DNA of 59,156 bases from Thermoanaerobacterales bacterium (lineage in GTDB: Bacteria; Bacillota; Thermosediminibacteria; Thermosediminibacterales; Tepidanaerobacteraceae), in NCBI GenBank assembly GCA_012840135.1, contig DUMA01000009.1, positions 1 to 59,156 of the forward strand, read 5' to 3'. Shown here one piece after another: positions 46,259 through 59,156 of the stretch. Position numbers and translations under genes: made by a program. Position 1 is the stretch's first letter, and each line of letters starts with the position of its first letter. The notes under the pieces were generated by a model, which worked only from the letters and a program-made list of their open reading frames with translations, made no database searches and was not told the DNA's origin.

Positions 46259-47677
46259 TTGCCGACAAACCTTTTATTAAGTGTTTCGTTAAAATATTGG
46301 CAGGATTTCCAGGATACTCTTGCAAGGGTAATGGATGCGAACATTTACATCTTTGATACAAATGGCAGCTCTTTTTCCCACTTCAGTCGAGAAGCCGAAC
46401 TATGCCGGAACGTAAATAAAGGAGAAAAGATCTGCAACGAAAAGTGCGTCCGTTTTTATAAAGAAATCTTGGGTTCATTGAAAGATAAAGGCATATTTAC
46501 ATGCCCTTACGGGATTAAACTTTATGCATACCGCCTGGGCACCTATGCTCAAAAGATAGGCTTCCTTATCGTTGCTCCTACCGGGATAAGAACCCGAGCA
46601 GGCAGCGAGGAAGAAAATACTTTTATCACCAAAGCGCACAGCATTTACCAGACTATCAATGAAGTTCTTAAGGCCATCCTTGAAAAAAACCTTTTAGGAT
46701 TGCGAAGCCTTGAGCTGAACAGCATTTATGAAATCAGCCGCCTGTTGACCTCAACTGTCGAACTGGATAAGGTTATGGAGCTCATAACGAATTCCCTGAT
46801 CATAATATATAAGGCTGAACTGGGTTTTGTTGGCCTTCGAGAGGGTGATAAAATAAGGATAGCTCAGGCCAAAGGTGATCACGGCGACCTTTTGATAGGT
46901 AAGGAATGGCCGATGGTACAGCCGTTGATTGAAAATGTTTTTTCCAAAGTCGAGCCGTCATTTTTGAGTATTGATGAATTAAAGACCTTACCGGACCTTT
47001 CCGATTTGGAGCTTGATTCCAGGGATAAAATCATGGTTTATCCGCTATGGACATCTTTGGGTGCTGTCGGCCTGTTGGGTATAGTGTTTTCACCTGATTC
47101 AATGGATGACAACGATACCAGAAACCTGCAGATTTATGCGAACTTTGCTGCGATAGCTTTGGCTAATGCAAAACTTGTAAGCCGACTGGAAAAAGAGGCT
47201 GAAACCGACTTTTTGACAGGGTTTTTTAATAAGCGTACAATCCGCAAAATACTGGTTAATGAACTCGAAAGGACAATCAGGTACGGCATTCCTTTAACGG
47301 TTATTTTCCTAGATATTGATAACTTCAAGGCTTATAATGACACCTTTGGACATGTTGCCGGCGATGTGGTGCTGCAGAAGACGGCAGATATAATAAAAAA
47401 CTCTATAAGGACAGTGGATATTGCGGGACGCTTTGGAGGCGAGGAGTTTGTAATTATTCTTCCTGGGACAAAAGAAGAAGGCGCTGTCGCTGTTGCTGAA
47501 AGAATACGAAAATCTATAGAGACCTATCCTTTCCCACATCGCAAAGTTACTGCAAGCCAGGGTATAGCCTTAGCAAAAAAAAGTGACTCTATTGACACCT
47601 TGCTTGAAAAGGCAGATCAGGCCTTGTATCAAGCAAAAAGACAAGGGAAAAACCGCTTTTACTTGGATCCATCGTAA
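46259..47677 (+). CDS. PocR-GAF-GGDEF diguanylate cyclase
   Basis: 472 residues, TTG start 10 bp after the KaiC-like gene. N-terminal PocR sensory domain with clustered cysteines (ELCRNVNKGEKICNEKCVRF, later FTCPYGI), a GAF domain (about 150-310) and C-terminal GGDEF: DFLTGFFNKRTIRK, DIDNFKAYNDTFGH, RFGGEEFVIILPG with I-site RTVD, and YQAKRQGKNRFY. All catalytic residues are present, so it should make c-di-GMP under allosteric feedback. PocR domains can sense small metabolites or redox. Last gene of the operon. Confidence 0.92.
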   Translation: MPTNLLLSVSLKYWQDFQDTLARVMDANIYIFDTNGSSFSHFSREAELCRNVNKGEKICNEKCVRFYKEILGSLKDKGIFTCPYGIKLYAYRLGTYAQKIGFLIVAPTGIRTRAGSEEENTFITKAHSIYQTINEVLKAILEKNLLGLRSLELNSIYEISRLLTSTVELDKVMELITNSLIIIYKAELGFVGLREGDKIRIAQAKGDHGDLLIGKEWPMVQPLIENVFSKVEPSFLSIDELKTLPDLSDLELDSRDKIMVYPLWTSLGAVGLLGIVFSPDSMDDNDTRNLQIYANFAAIALANAKLVSRLEKEAETDFLTGFFNKRTIRKILVNELERTIRYGIPLTVIFLDIDNFKAYNDTFGHVAGDVVLQKTADIIKNSIRTVDIAGRFGGEEFVIILPGTKEEGAVAVAERIRKSIETYPFPHRKVTASQGIALAKKSDSIDTLLEKADQALYQAKRQGKNRFYLDPS

Positions 47678-47823
47678 CAATATCACCTTAAATTGTCTTA
47701 ATACAAACACAGGTCAAGCATTTTAAGGTTTCCCAGATTAAAGCTGTAAAGGCATTATTAATGCGGTTGCGAATCATAAAACATAATATGTCATATAATC
47801 CTGTGGGAGGCGAGCTTAAGCTA

Positions 47824-47985
47824 TCAAATGATATAAGCATAAGGGGGGAGGGCGGGGCCCTTGTAACTTTCTATCCAGCCTTTGGCTATAAAGTAAGTTG
47901 CTTTCATGCGTTCAAACTTTTCTTTCGGTTTACTGAGTAGCATTGAAATGCAGTCGTCAAATGAACTATATAGGGTAGAATTCAT
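47824..47985 (-). pseudogene. Fragment resembling DUF1638 protein C terminus
   Basis: 53 codons from an ATG: SSFDDCISMLLSKPKEKFER, then KATYFIAKGWIESYKG. The FDDCIxxLL...TYxxxxGWIE pattern is typical of DUF1638 proteins, which are usually much longer. No ribosome site; both sides lack continuing homology, so it is probably a relic. Confidence 0.45.
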
Positions 47986-48030
47986 GAAAAATAATTTTCA
48001 TGCTTCAGCTCTGAAAAATTTATGGTATTA

Positions 48031-48059
48031 TTGACAAAAAAGGGTCTTTGTGGTATTAT
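48031..48059 (+). promoter_or_regulatory. rpoBC promoter
   Basis: Perfect TTGACA (48031-48036), 17-nt spacer, TATTAT (48054-48059), about 188 nt before rpoB. Its presence fits rpoB heading its own operon here. Confidence 0.75.
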
Positions 48060-48246
48060 AATAAATTGCATGATTATATGCAAATTTCGTGCCACAGATT
48101 CTTTTTTTTATCCCTTCTGTATAATATTCCCTTTTATAGGAGATAGTATAATAGATAGTCCATTGCAAAAATCCCGATGCAACGGGGTTCGGGGACTGGC
48201 TTTTTTTGCTTTTGGCTTTTAATAAAAAAAGGGGTGAGGAAAACTA

Positions 48247-51200
48247 ATGGTTCATCCTGTAAAAGTGGGGGAACGCACCCGATGGAGTTTTTCAAAAATC
48301 GAAGAAGTTATGAGCATGCCCGATCTTATCGAGATTCAGAAGGATTCTTACAAATGGTTTTTAGAAGAAGGGCTTGCGGAGGTTTTCAAGGATATTTCAC
48401 CTATTGAGGATTTTACCGGGAATCTTTTGCTGGAGTTTATCGATTACACCCTGGAGAATAATCCCAAGTACTCGGTGGATGAAGCCCGGGAGAGGGATGT
48501 CACCTATGCAGTGCCTCTTAAAGTCAAGGTAAGGCTCATAAACAAGGAAACCGGTGAGGTAAAAGAACAGGAAGTCTTCATGGGCGATTTTCCTCTCATG
48601 ACCGAAAACGGCACCTTCATCATCAACGGAGCGGAAAGGGTCATAGTAAGCCAGTTGGTACGCTCGCCAGGTGTATACTTTGACAGGCAGCGGGACAAGA
48701 ATGGCAGGGACCTGTTTAACGGCACCATAATCCCCAACAGGGGTGCCTGGCTGGAAATGGAGACGGACCCCAATGAAGTTATATACGTAAGAGTGGACAG
48801 GACCAGAAAAGTCCCCATCACCACACTCCTCCGGGCGCTGGGGTACGGCAGTAACTCCCAGATAATGGAGCTCCTTGGGGAAGACGAAAAGATACTCCGA
48901 ACTTTCGAAAAAGACAATACTGAAAATCAAAATGAAGCTCTTCTTGAAATATATAAAAGACTGAGGCCCGGTGAACCCCCTACAGTGGAAAACGCCAGGG
49001 CCTTGCTGGAATCCCTGTTTTTTGACCCAAAGAGATATGACCTGGCTCATGTGGGTCGCTATAAATTCAATAAGAAACTGAGACTCAGAAACCGTATCGT
49101 GGGCAAGATCAGCGCAGAGAATGTGGAAGACCCGAAGACCGGCGAGATAATCCTTAAAAAAGGCGAAAAGATTACAAGGAAGATGGCGGAGACCCTGGAG
49201 GCACTTAAGATAAAGGAAATAAAGGTCCTGGTTGTTGATGACAGGGCTGAATCCAGGGAAAAGGCGGTAAAGGTAATAAGCAACGGTTATTCTGATGATA
49301 GCCGTGACGGATTTCCTACCGAGAAACACATACTCGTGGAGGACATAGTTGCGTCGATAAATTATCTTTTAAATCTTTCTTACGGTATCGGAGATATCGA
49401 TGATATAGACCATCTGGGCAACCGGCGCTTAAGGTCGGTGGGAGAGCTGCTCCAGAATCAGTTCAGGATAGGTCTTGCCCGCATGGAAAGGGTGGTCAAA
49501 GAGAGGATGACCATCCAGGACGTGGACACCATAACGCCTCAGGGACTTATCAACATAAGACCTGTTGTGGCTGCCATAAAGGAGTTTTTCGGTTCAAGCC
49601 AGCTTTCCCAGTTTATGGACCAGACCAATCCTCTGGCGGAACTTACCCACAAGAGAAGGCTCAGTGCCCTGGGGCCTGGAGGCCTGTCCCGGGAAAGGGC
49701 CGGTTTTGAAGTGCGCGATGTGCACCATTCCCACTATGGCCGCATGTGCCCCATAGAGACACCGGAAGGCCCCAACATCGGCCTCATCGGCTCCCTCAGC
49801 ACCTATGCCAGGGTAAACCAGTACGGGTTTATCGAGACCCCATACCGCAAGGTCGACAAGGAACGGGGAGTTGTCACCGATGAAATAGAATACCTTACCG
49901 CCGATGAAGAAGAAGCCTTTATCATAGCCCAGGCCAACGCACCGCTGGATGAGGAAGGCAGGTTTATCCAAAAGAGGATCACGGCCCGACACAAGGATGA
50001 GACCATAGTGGTGCCCGCGGAAGATGTGGACTACATGGACGTTTCCCCGAAGCAACTGGTCAGTGTTGCCACGGCCATGATTCCATTCCTGGAGCACGAT
50101 GATGCCAACAGAGCTTTGATGGGTTCCAACATGCAGCGCCAGGCGGTGCCGCTTTTAGTCACCGAGGCCCCTCTTGTGGGCACCGGTATTGAATATAAGG
50201 CAGCCTTGGACTCGGGCGTAATGATCCTGGCAAAAAACGATGGTATCGCGGAAAGGGTCACAGGCCGGGAAATAGCGGTAAGAAGGGATATTGACGGCGG
50301 CCTTGACGTATATAAGGTCCATAAATTCATGAGATCCAACCAGGGAACTTGCATAAACCAGAGGCCTATCGTAAAAAAGGGCCAGAGGGTAGTCAAGGGA
50401 CAGCCCATAGCCGACGGGCCTTCCACGGACCATGGCGAGCTGGCTCTGGGACGCAATGTGCTGGTGGCCTTCATGCCCTGGGAGGGTTATAACTACGAGG
50501 ATGCTATTTTGCTGTCCGAACGCCTTGTAAAAGACGATGTGTTTACATCGATTCACATAGAACAGTACGAAGCTGAAGCACGGGATACAAAGCTGGGTCC
50601 CGAGGAAATCACGCGGGATGTGCCCAATGTGGGCGAAGAAGCCCTGAAGGACCTGGATGAAAGGGGCATCATAAGGATTGGAGCCGAGGTCAGGGCCGGC
50701 GATATTCTAGTGGGGAAAGTAACACCGAAAGGGGAAACCGAACTGACCGCCGAAGAAAGGCTGTTGCGCGCCATCTTCGGCGAGAAAGCCCGGGAAGTCA
50801 GGGATACTTCCCTTCGGGTTCCCCACGGGGAATACGGGATCGTTGTGGATGTCAAGGTTTTCACCCGGGAAAATGGAGATGAGCTTCCGCCGGGAGTTAA
50901 TGAGATGGTAAGAGTATACATTGCCCAGAAGAGGAAGATATCCGAGGGCGACAAAATGGCCGGACGCCATGGAAACAAGGGTGTCATTTCCAGAATACTT
51001 CCTGTGGAAGATATGCCCTTCCTGCCTGACGGCACTCCCGTAGATATAGTTTTGAATCCTCTGGGTGTCCCTTCCCGAATGAACATAGGGCAGGTGCTGG
51101 AGACACATCTGGGATGGGCAGCAAAAGCTCTGGGATGGCATGTGGCCACGCCGGTATTTGACGGCGCCAAGGAGGAGGAGATAATAGAGACTCTCAAAAA

Positions 51201-51921
51201 AGCGGGGCTTCCCGAGGATGGGAAAACCAACCTCCGGGATGGGCGATCGGGAGAGTATTTTGACCGCAGAGTCACTGTGGGCTATATGTATATGCTAAAA
51301 TTGGCCCACCTGGTAGATGACAAGATCCACGCCCGCTCTACAGGGCCGTACTCCCTGGTTACCCAGCAGCCTCTGGGAGGCAAAGCCCAGTTCGGCGGCC
51401 AGAGATTCGGCGAGATGGAAGTCTGGGCTCTGGAAGCTTATGGAGCCAGCTTTACACTGCAGGAACTTTTGACGGTCAAGTCCGACGATGTCCTGGGCAG
51501 AGTGAAAACCTATGAAGCCATTGTCAAGGGAGAAAATGTTCCGGAACCCGGCATACCGGAAGCCTTTAAAGTTCTCATAAAAGAACTTCAATCCCTGTGC
51601 CTTGACGTAAAGATACTGTCGGAGGATGCCAAAGAGATAGAAATCAAGGAAACCGACGACGACGATGAAGAGCAGCCCCTGGATGTAAACATGGAGGGCA
51701 TGGAAGATGAAGTCCAGCCCGATAAGGATTATGAAGAACACGAGGAAGGCGATGAGGAAGAGGAACCCGAAGAGCCGGACGAGGAAGACATTATTTACGA
51801 TGATTACACCGAGGATGACGATAAAACGGATTTCGACGATGATGTGGATTTGAATGACGAAGACCTGGAACACGATTTTATCCCCGGCAAGCATGATGAC
51901 GACGATACCGAAGAATTTTGA
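48247..51921 (+). CDS. rpoB: DNA-directed RNA polymerase subunit beta
   Basis: 1224 residues; ATG 9 nt after GGGGTGAGG. Conserved regions include the rifampicin cluster [31 protein letters not shown] (read in parts), [35 protein letters not shown] and the C-terminal [20 protein letters not shown]. No resistance-type change was noticed at the D, H or S positions of the rifampicin cluster. After the usual end the protein runs on for some 90 residues made almost entirely of D/E, an unusually long acidic tail. Confidence 0.98.
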   Translation: MVHPVKVGERTRWSFSKIEEVMSMPDLIEIQKDSYKWFLEEGLAEVFKDISPIEDFTGNLLLEFIDYTLENNPKYSVDEARERDVTYAVPLKVKVRLINKETGEVKEQEVFMGDFPLMTENGTFIINGAERVIVSQLVRSPGVYFDRQRDKNGRDLFNGTIIPNRGAWLEMETDPNEVIYVRVDRTRKVPITTLLRALGYGSNSQIMELLGEDEKILRTFEKDNTENQNEALLEIYKRLRPGEPPTVENARALLESLFFDPKRYDLAHVGRYKFNKKLRLRNRIVGKISAENVEDPKTGEIILKKGEKITRKMAETLEALKIKEIKVLVVDDRAESREKAVKVISNGYSDDSRDGFPTEKHILVEDIVASINYLLNLSYGIGDIDDIDHLGNRRLRSVGELLQNQFRIGLARMERVVKERMTIQDVDTITPQGLINIRPVVAAIKEFFGSSQLSQFMDQTNPLAELTHKRRLSALGPGGLSRERAGFEVRDVHHSHYGRMCPIETPEGPNIGLIGSLSTYARVNQYGFIETPYRKVDKERGVVTDEIEYLTADEEEAFIIAQANAPLDEEGRFIQKRITARHKDETIVVPAEDVDYMDVSPKQLVSVATAMIPFLEHDDANRALMGSNMQRQAVPLLVTEAPLVGTGIEYKAALDSGVMILAKNDGIAERVTGREIAVRRDIDGGLDVYKVHKFMRSNQGTCINQRPIVKKGQRVVKGQPIADGPSTDHGELALGRNVLVAFMPWEGYNYEDAILLSERLVKDDVFTSIHIEQYEAEARDTKLGPEEITRDVPNVGEEALKDLDERGIIRIGAEVRAGDILVGKVTPKGETELTAEERLLRAIFGEKAREVRDTSLRVPHGEYGIVVDVKVFTRENGDELPPGVNEMVRVYIAQKRKISEGDKMAGRHGNKGVISRILPVEDMPFLPDGTPVDIVLNPLGVPSRMNIGQVLETHLGWAAKALGWHVATPVFDGAKEEEIIETLKKAGLPEDGKTNLRDGRSGEYFDRRVTVGYMYMLKLAHLVDDKIHARSTGPYSLVTQQPLGGKAQFGGQRFGEMEVWALEAYGASFTLQELLTVKSDDVLGRVKTYEAIVKGENVPEPGIPEAFKVLIKELQSLCLDVKILSEDAKEIEIKETDDDDEEQPLDVNMEGMEDEVQPDKDYEEHEEGDEEEEPEEPDEEDIIYDDYTEDDDKTDFDDDVDLNDEDLEHDFIPGKHDDDDTEEF

Positions 51922-51975
51922 TGTCGAACCTCGAACTTCGAATATCTAACATGGAAAATGAAGGGAGAGAAACAG

Positions 51976-55518
<3,543 letters not shown>

Positions 55519-55541
55519 CGGAACCGGCATGGGTTTTAATA

Positions 55542-55570
55542 TTGACAGTAAAATACTATGATGATAAAAT
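55542..55570 (+). promoter_or_regulatory. Promoter before the L7Ae-like gene
   Basis: Perfect TTGACA (55542-55547), 17-nt spacer, TAAAAT (55565-55570), 53 nt before the next gene. Confidence 0.72.
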
Positions 55571-55622
55571 ATATTGGTGTGTTTAATCAGCTCTCTTTAA
55601 AAGTCAAGGGGAGGGCGAGAAA

Positions 55623-55871
55623 ATGCTTGAAAAATTAAGAGAGGCCCCCGCTAAAACCATAGGAACAAAACAGACATTGAAAGCGCTGGAAAAGGATAAA
55701 GTCGCAGTCGTCTTTTTAGCCCAGGATGCCGAAGAACATGTAGTTTCCAGCCTCAAGGAATTGTGCCTGAAAAAAGGTGTGAAGATTGTACCTGTGGCTA
55801 CCATGAAAGAGCTGGGGGATGCCTGCGGAATCCAGGTAGGGGCGGCATCGGCTGCAATCTTAAACCAATAA
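55623..55871 (+). CDS. L7Ae-family kink-turn RNA-binding protein (YbxF/L7Ae-like)
   Basis: 82 residues: KTIGTKQTLKALEKDKVAVV, LAQDAEEHVVSSLKELC and the end GIQVGAASAAIL match bacterial L7Ae-like YbxF. It binds kink-turn RNAs and the ribosome. The position between rpoC and rpsL is conserved in Firmicutes. It has its own promoter and terminator, so it is at least partly uncoupled from rpoBC. Confidence 0.93.
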   Translation: MLEKLREAPAKTIGTKQTLKALEKDKVAVVFLAQDAEEHVVSSLKELCLKKGVKIVPVATMKELGDACGIQVGAASAAILNQ

Positions 55872-55881
55872 TTTGCTTTTA

Positions 55882-55909
55882 AGATGCCCCTATAGGGGCA
55901 TCTTTTTTT
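55882..55909 (+). terminator. Terminator between the L7Ae-like gene and rpsL
   Basis: AGATGCCCC-TATA-GGGGCATCT followed by seven T. It would separate rpoBC/L7Ae from the str operon, or attenuate read-through; no separate rpsL promoter is evident in the short gap. Confidence 0.92.
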
Positions 55910-55933
55910 AATTTAGTGGAAGGAGGTGTGACA

Positions 55934-56308
55934 GTGCCGACCATAAATCAGCTGATAAGGAAAGGCAGACAGAAAGTGGAGTATAAATCTACTGCTCCGG
56001 CCCTTAAAGGTTCTCCTCAAAAGAGAGGGGTTTGTACGGTCGTTAAGACGACGACTCCCAAGAAGCCCAACTCCGCTCTGAGAAAAATCGCAAGGGTAAG
56101 GCTTACCAACGGTATCGAAGTAACGGCTTATATACCCGGTATCGGCCATAACCTTCAGGAGCACTCCGTAGTTTTGATAAGAGGAGGCAGGGTGAAGGAC
56201 CTTCCCGGCGTGAGATACCACATTATTCGAGGAACTCTCGATACAGCCGGAGTTGCCAACCGTAAACAGGGAAGGTCGCTCTATGGAGCAAAAAGACCTA
56301 AAAAATAG
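55934..56308 (+). CDS. rpsL: 30S ribosomal protein S12
   Basis: 124 residues from GTG 55934, after [38 protein letters not shown] (wild-type Lys at the streptomycin site) and [16 protein letters not shown]. First gene of the str operon rpsL-rpsG-fusA-tuf. Confidence 0.98.
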   Translation: MPTINQLIRKGRQKVEYKSTAPALKGSPQKRGVCTVVKTTTPKKPNSALRKIARVRLTNGIEVTAYIPGIGHNLQEHSVVLIRGGRVKDLPGVRYHIIRGTLDTAGVANRKQGRSLYGAKRPKK

Positions 56309-56315
56309 CAGTTAA

Positions 56316-56798
<483 letters not shown>

Positions 56799-56844
56799 AA
56801 AGCACTGAACTTCAAGGGAAACTTAGCGGAAAGGAGTGTAAATT

Positions 56845-58911
56845 GTGCCTAGGCAAGTACCACTAGACAGGCTACGAAATATAGGTATTATGGCGCATAT
56901 TGATGCCGGTAAGACCACGACCACGGAACGCATACTTTTCTATACCGGCAAGGTTCATAAAATGGGAGAGGTCCACGAAGGTTCAGCGGTAATGGACTGG
57001 ATGGAGCAGGAGCAGGAAAGAGGAATAACAATAACATCAGCGGCAACTACATGTTACTGGAAGGACCATCGCATAAACATCATCGATACGCCAGGGCACG
57101 TGGATTTTACGGTGGAGGTAGAGCGTTCGCTGCGGGTTCTCGACGGTTCAGTGGCTGTGTTTTGTGCTAAGGGAGGCGTGGAGCCTCAGTCAGAAACAGT
57201 ATGGCGGCAGGCCGATAAATACCGTGTTCCCAGGATAGCCTACGTCAACAAGATGGATATCATGGGAGCGAACTTCTATAATGTCATTGAAATGATGAAA
57301 CAAAGGCTGGGAGCCCATCCCGTGCCGATACAGCTCCCTATAGGCAGTGAAGACACCTTCAAAGGAATCGTGGACCTGGTCCGTCAAAAGGCATATATCT
57401 ACACCAATGACCTCGGCACTGAAATCCAGGAAATCGACATCCCGGAGGACATGAAGGAAAAGGCCCGCGAATACAGGGAAAAGATGCTGGAAGCTATATC
57501 GGACGTAGATGAAGAAATAATGGTGAAGTACCTGGAGGGCGAGGAGATCTCCGAAGAAGAGATTAAGAAAGCCATACGTAAGGCATGCGTGGAGGTAAAA
57601 ATAACTCCCGTGCTTTGCGGTTCTTCTTACAGAAACAAGGGTGTACAGCTTCTGCTGGATGCGGTGGTGGATTACCTTCCGTCTCCTCTGGATATCCCGC
57701 CGGTCAAAGGCATTTCTCCCGATACCGGAGAGGAAATTCCAAGGCAAGCCAGCGATGATGAACCCTTCTCAGCTCTGGCATTTAAGATAATGAGCGATCC
57801 TTATGTGGGTAAGCTCACGTATTTCAGGGTTTATTCCGGAAAATTGAGTTCCGGTTCCTATGTATATAATTCCACAAAGAACAGGAAGGAAAGAATAGGC
57901 AGGATACTTTATATGCATGCCAATCACCGGCAGGAAGTGGAAGAAGTCATGACCGGGGATATTGTGGCAGCCGTAGGCCTTAAAGACACCACCACCGGTG
58001 ATACGCTGTGCAGCGAAGAACATCCCATAGTGCTGGAATCCATGCAATTTCCCGAACCGGTTATTTCGGTGGCCATCGAACCCAAAACAAAGGCTGATCA
58101 GGAAAAGATGGGAGTTGCTCTTGCAAAACTTGCGGAGGAAGACCCCACATTTAAGACTCATACCGATCAGGAAACGGGTCAGACCATTATCAGCGGCATG
58201 GGAGAACTTCACCTGGAGATTATCGTCGACAGGATGTTCAGGGAATTCAAAGTGGAGGCTAATGTGGGTAAACCCCAGGTGGCTTATAAGGAAACCATTC
58301 GAAAGGCCGTTAAATCCGAGGGCAAATTCATACGTCAGTCCGGCGGCCGGGGCCAGTACGGTCATGTGTGGATAGAGCTTCAGCCTCAGGAACCCGGGAA
58401 AGGCTATGAGTTTGAGAACAAGATTGTAGGCGGCGTCATACCAAAGGAATACATCCCTGCCGTAGATGCCGGCATTCAGGAGGCACTGGAGAACGGTGTG
58501 CTGGCAGGATATCCTGTGGTAGATGTGAAAGCCACACTCTACGATGGTTCGTACCATGAGGTGGACTCTTCGGAAATGGCCTTTAAAATTGCAGCTTCCA
58601 TAGCGTTCAAGGAAGGCATGAAAAAGGCACAGCCGGTGCTTCTCGAACCCATAATGAAGGTAGAAATAGTGGTACCGGAGGAATATATGGGTGATGTAAT
58701 AGGTGACGTGAACTCCCGCCGGGGCCACATCGAAGGTATGGAACCCCGCGGAGGAGCTCAGGTCATAAGAGGATTCGTGCCGCTGGCCGAAATGTTCGGC
58801 TACGCCACCGATTTGAGATCAAAGACCCAGGGGCGCGGCACCTATACCATGCAGTTTTCGCATTATGCGGAAGTGCCCAAGAGCATAGCGGAATCTATCA
58901 TAAACAAGTAA
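56845..58911 (+). CDS. fusA: Elongation factor G
   Basis: 688 residues; GTG start after AAAGGAG. G1 [30 protein letters not shown] switch [13 protein letters not shown], domains II-V including [12 protein letters not shown] and the [12 protein letters not shown] of domain IV/V. Typical length. It translocates tRNA-mRNA on the ribosome. Confidence 0.98.
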   Translation: MPRQVPLDRLRNIGIMAHIDAGKTTTTERILFYTGKVHKMGEVHEGSAVMDWMEQEQERGITITSAATTCYWKDHRINIIDTPGHVDFTVEVERSLRVLDGSVAVFCAKGGVEPQSETVWRQADKYRVPRIAYVNKMDIMGANFYNVIEMMKQRLGAHPVPIQLPIGSEDTFKGIVDLVRQKAYIYTNDLGTEIQEIDIPEDMKEKAREYREKMLEAISDVDEEIMVKYLEGEEISEEEIKKAIRKACVEVKITPVLCGSSYRNKGVQLLLDAVVDYLPSPLDIPPVKGISPDTGEEIPRQASDDEPFSALAFKIMSDPYVGKLTYFRVYSGKLSSGSYVYNSTKNRKERIGRILYMHANHRQEVEEVMTGDIVAAVGLKDTTTGDTLCSEEHPIVLESMQFPEPVISVAIEPKTKADQEKMGVALAKLAEEDPTFKTHTDQETGQTIISGMGELHLEIIVDRMFREFKVEANVGKPQVAYKETIRKAVKSEGKFIRQSGGRGQYGHVWIELQPQEPGKGYEFENKIVGGVIPKEYIPAVDAGIQEALENGVLAGYPVVDVKATLYDGSYHEVDSSEMAFKIAASIAFKEGMKKAQPVLLEPIMKVEIVVPEEYMGDVIGDVNSRRGHIEGMEPRGGAQVIRGFVPLAEMFGYATDLRSKTQGRGTYTMQFSHYAEVPKSIAESIINK

Positions 58912-58936
58912 AAAAAGTTTCATAAGGAGGATAAAA

Positions 58937-59156
58937 ATGGCAAAGCAAAAATACGAAAGGACAAAACCCCACGTAAACGTTGGAACCATAGGTCACGTAG
59001 ACCACGGCAAGACAACCCTGACGGCAGCTATCACAAAAGTACTGTCCAACACCGGGCTGTCGGACTTTGTACCCTTTGACCAGATAGACAAGGCCCCCGA
59101 AGAAAGAGAGCGCGGCATCACCATAGCCACCGCCCACGTAGAATACCAGACCGAAA
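58937..59156 (+). CDS. tuf: Elongation factor Tu, 5' part, cut by the window edge
   Basis: 73 codons visible from ATG 58937 (AAGGAGG upstream). P-loop [14 protein letters not shown] and [18 protein letters not shown] identify EF-Tu, which carries aminoacyl-tRNA to the ribosome. The rest lies outside the window. Confidence 0.97.
   Translation, partial: MAKQKYERTKPHVNVGTIGHVDHGKTTLTAAITKVLSNTGLSDFVPFDQIDKAPEERERGITIATAHVEYQTE

Larger units (their letters stand above)
47678..48246. other. 570-bp gap before rpoB: DUF1638-like remnant, promoter, leader
   Basis: No intact gene. It holds the minus-strand fragment at 47824-47985, a strong promoter at 48031-48059, a second TATAAT near 48120 and another near 48147, and a leader with a weak CCCG/CGGG hairpin near 48173. 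No ribosomal-protein gene precedes rpoB. Confidence 0.6.

Noticed and set aside
57769-58728. 319-residue frame antisense to fusA, and similar long antisense frames over rpoB, rpoC, spoVT and pckA
   Set aside because: Opposite strongly conserved genes, no ribosome sites, no recognisable domains.

Overview
The window comes from an anaerobic, endospore-forming Firmicute of the Clostridia/Thermoanaerobacterales type. The evidence is the Firmicutes gene order mfd-spoVT-spoVB-mazG-yabP-yabQ-divIC-yabR, a Spo0E-like protein, SpoIID, strong GGAGG ribosome sites with many GTG/TTG starts, a Firmicutes DnaE, a stressosome, and the rpoB-rpoC-L7Ae-rpsL-rpsG-fusA-tuf cluster. Genus is not decidable from the sequence alone.

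Layout. 1-5.7 kb is accessory DNA: the tail of an IS transposase, a 51-repeat CRISPR array without cas genes, and a decayed phage morphogenesis segment on the minus strand (MuF-type minor head protein fragment plus small ORFs that look like a toxin/immunity pair). 5.7-9.7 kb (minus) holds Asp23, a three-gene DUF5685/J-domain/membrane-protein operon, DegV and an XRE regulator. 10-15 kb has a FapA-family gene converging on dnaE; dnaE carries an in-frame block of REP-like palindromes and two LexA-type boxes in its promoter. 15.2-18.1 kb holds fused remnants of two dead genes, an orphan Zn-ribbon DNA methylase and a small membrane protein. 18.3-38.6 kb is the conserved mfd-to-yabR sporulation/division neighbourhood, interrupted by pckA, a methylthioadenosine salvage operon, SpoIID, and an AT-richer c-di-GMP insert (tandem HD-GYP, Spo0E-like, nonsense-bearing diguanylate cyclase). 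In this stretch mazG reads through without a stop into hup (HU).

39.9-47.7 kb is the most striking part: one dense co-directional operon encoding a complete stressosome (RsbR, RsbS, RsbT), a fused HATPase-PP2C phosphatase, a decayed GGDEF gene, a GGDEF-EAL protein, a small unknown protein, a double KaiC-like ATPase and a PocR-GAF-GGDEF cyclase. The architecture suggests a stressosome partner-switch wired to c-di-GMP and to a KaiC-type ATPase. 48.2 kb to the end is the RNA polymerase/translation cluster; RpoB carries a long acidic tail, and the usual rplKAJL genes are absent upstream.

A dispersed GGGGAC-type REP family (about 12.3, 18.2, 21.9, 28.8 and 30.1 kb) runs through the first half of the window and has invaded coding DNA in dnaE.
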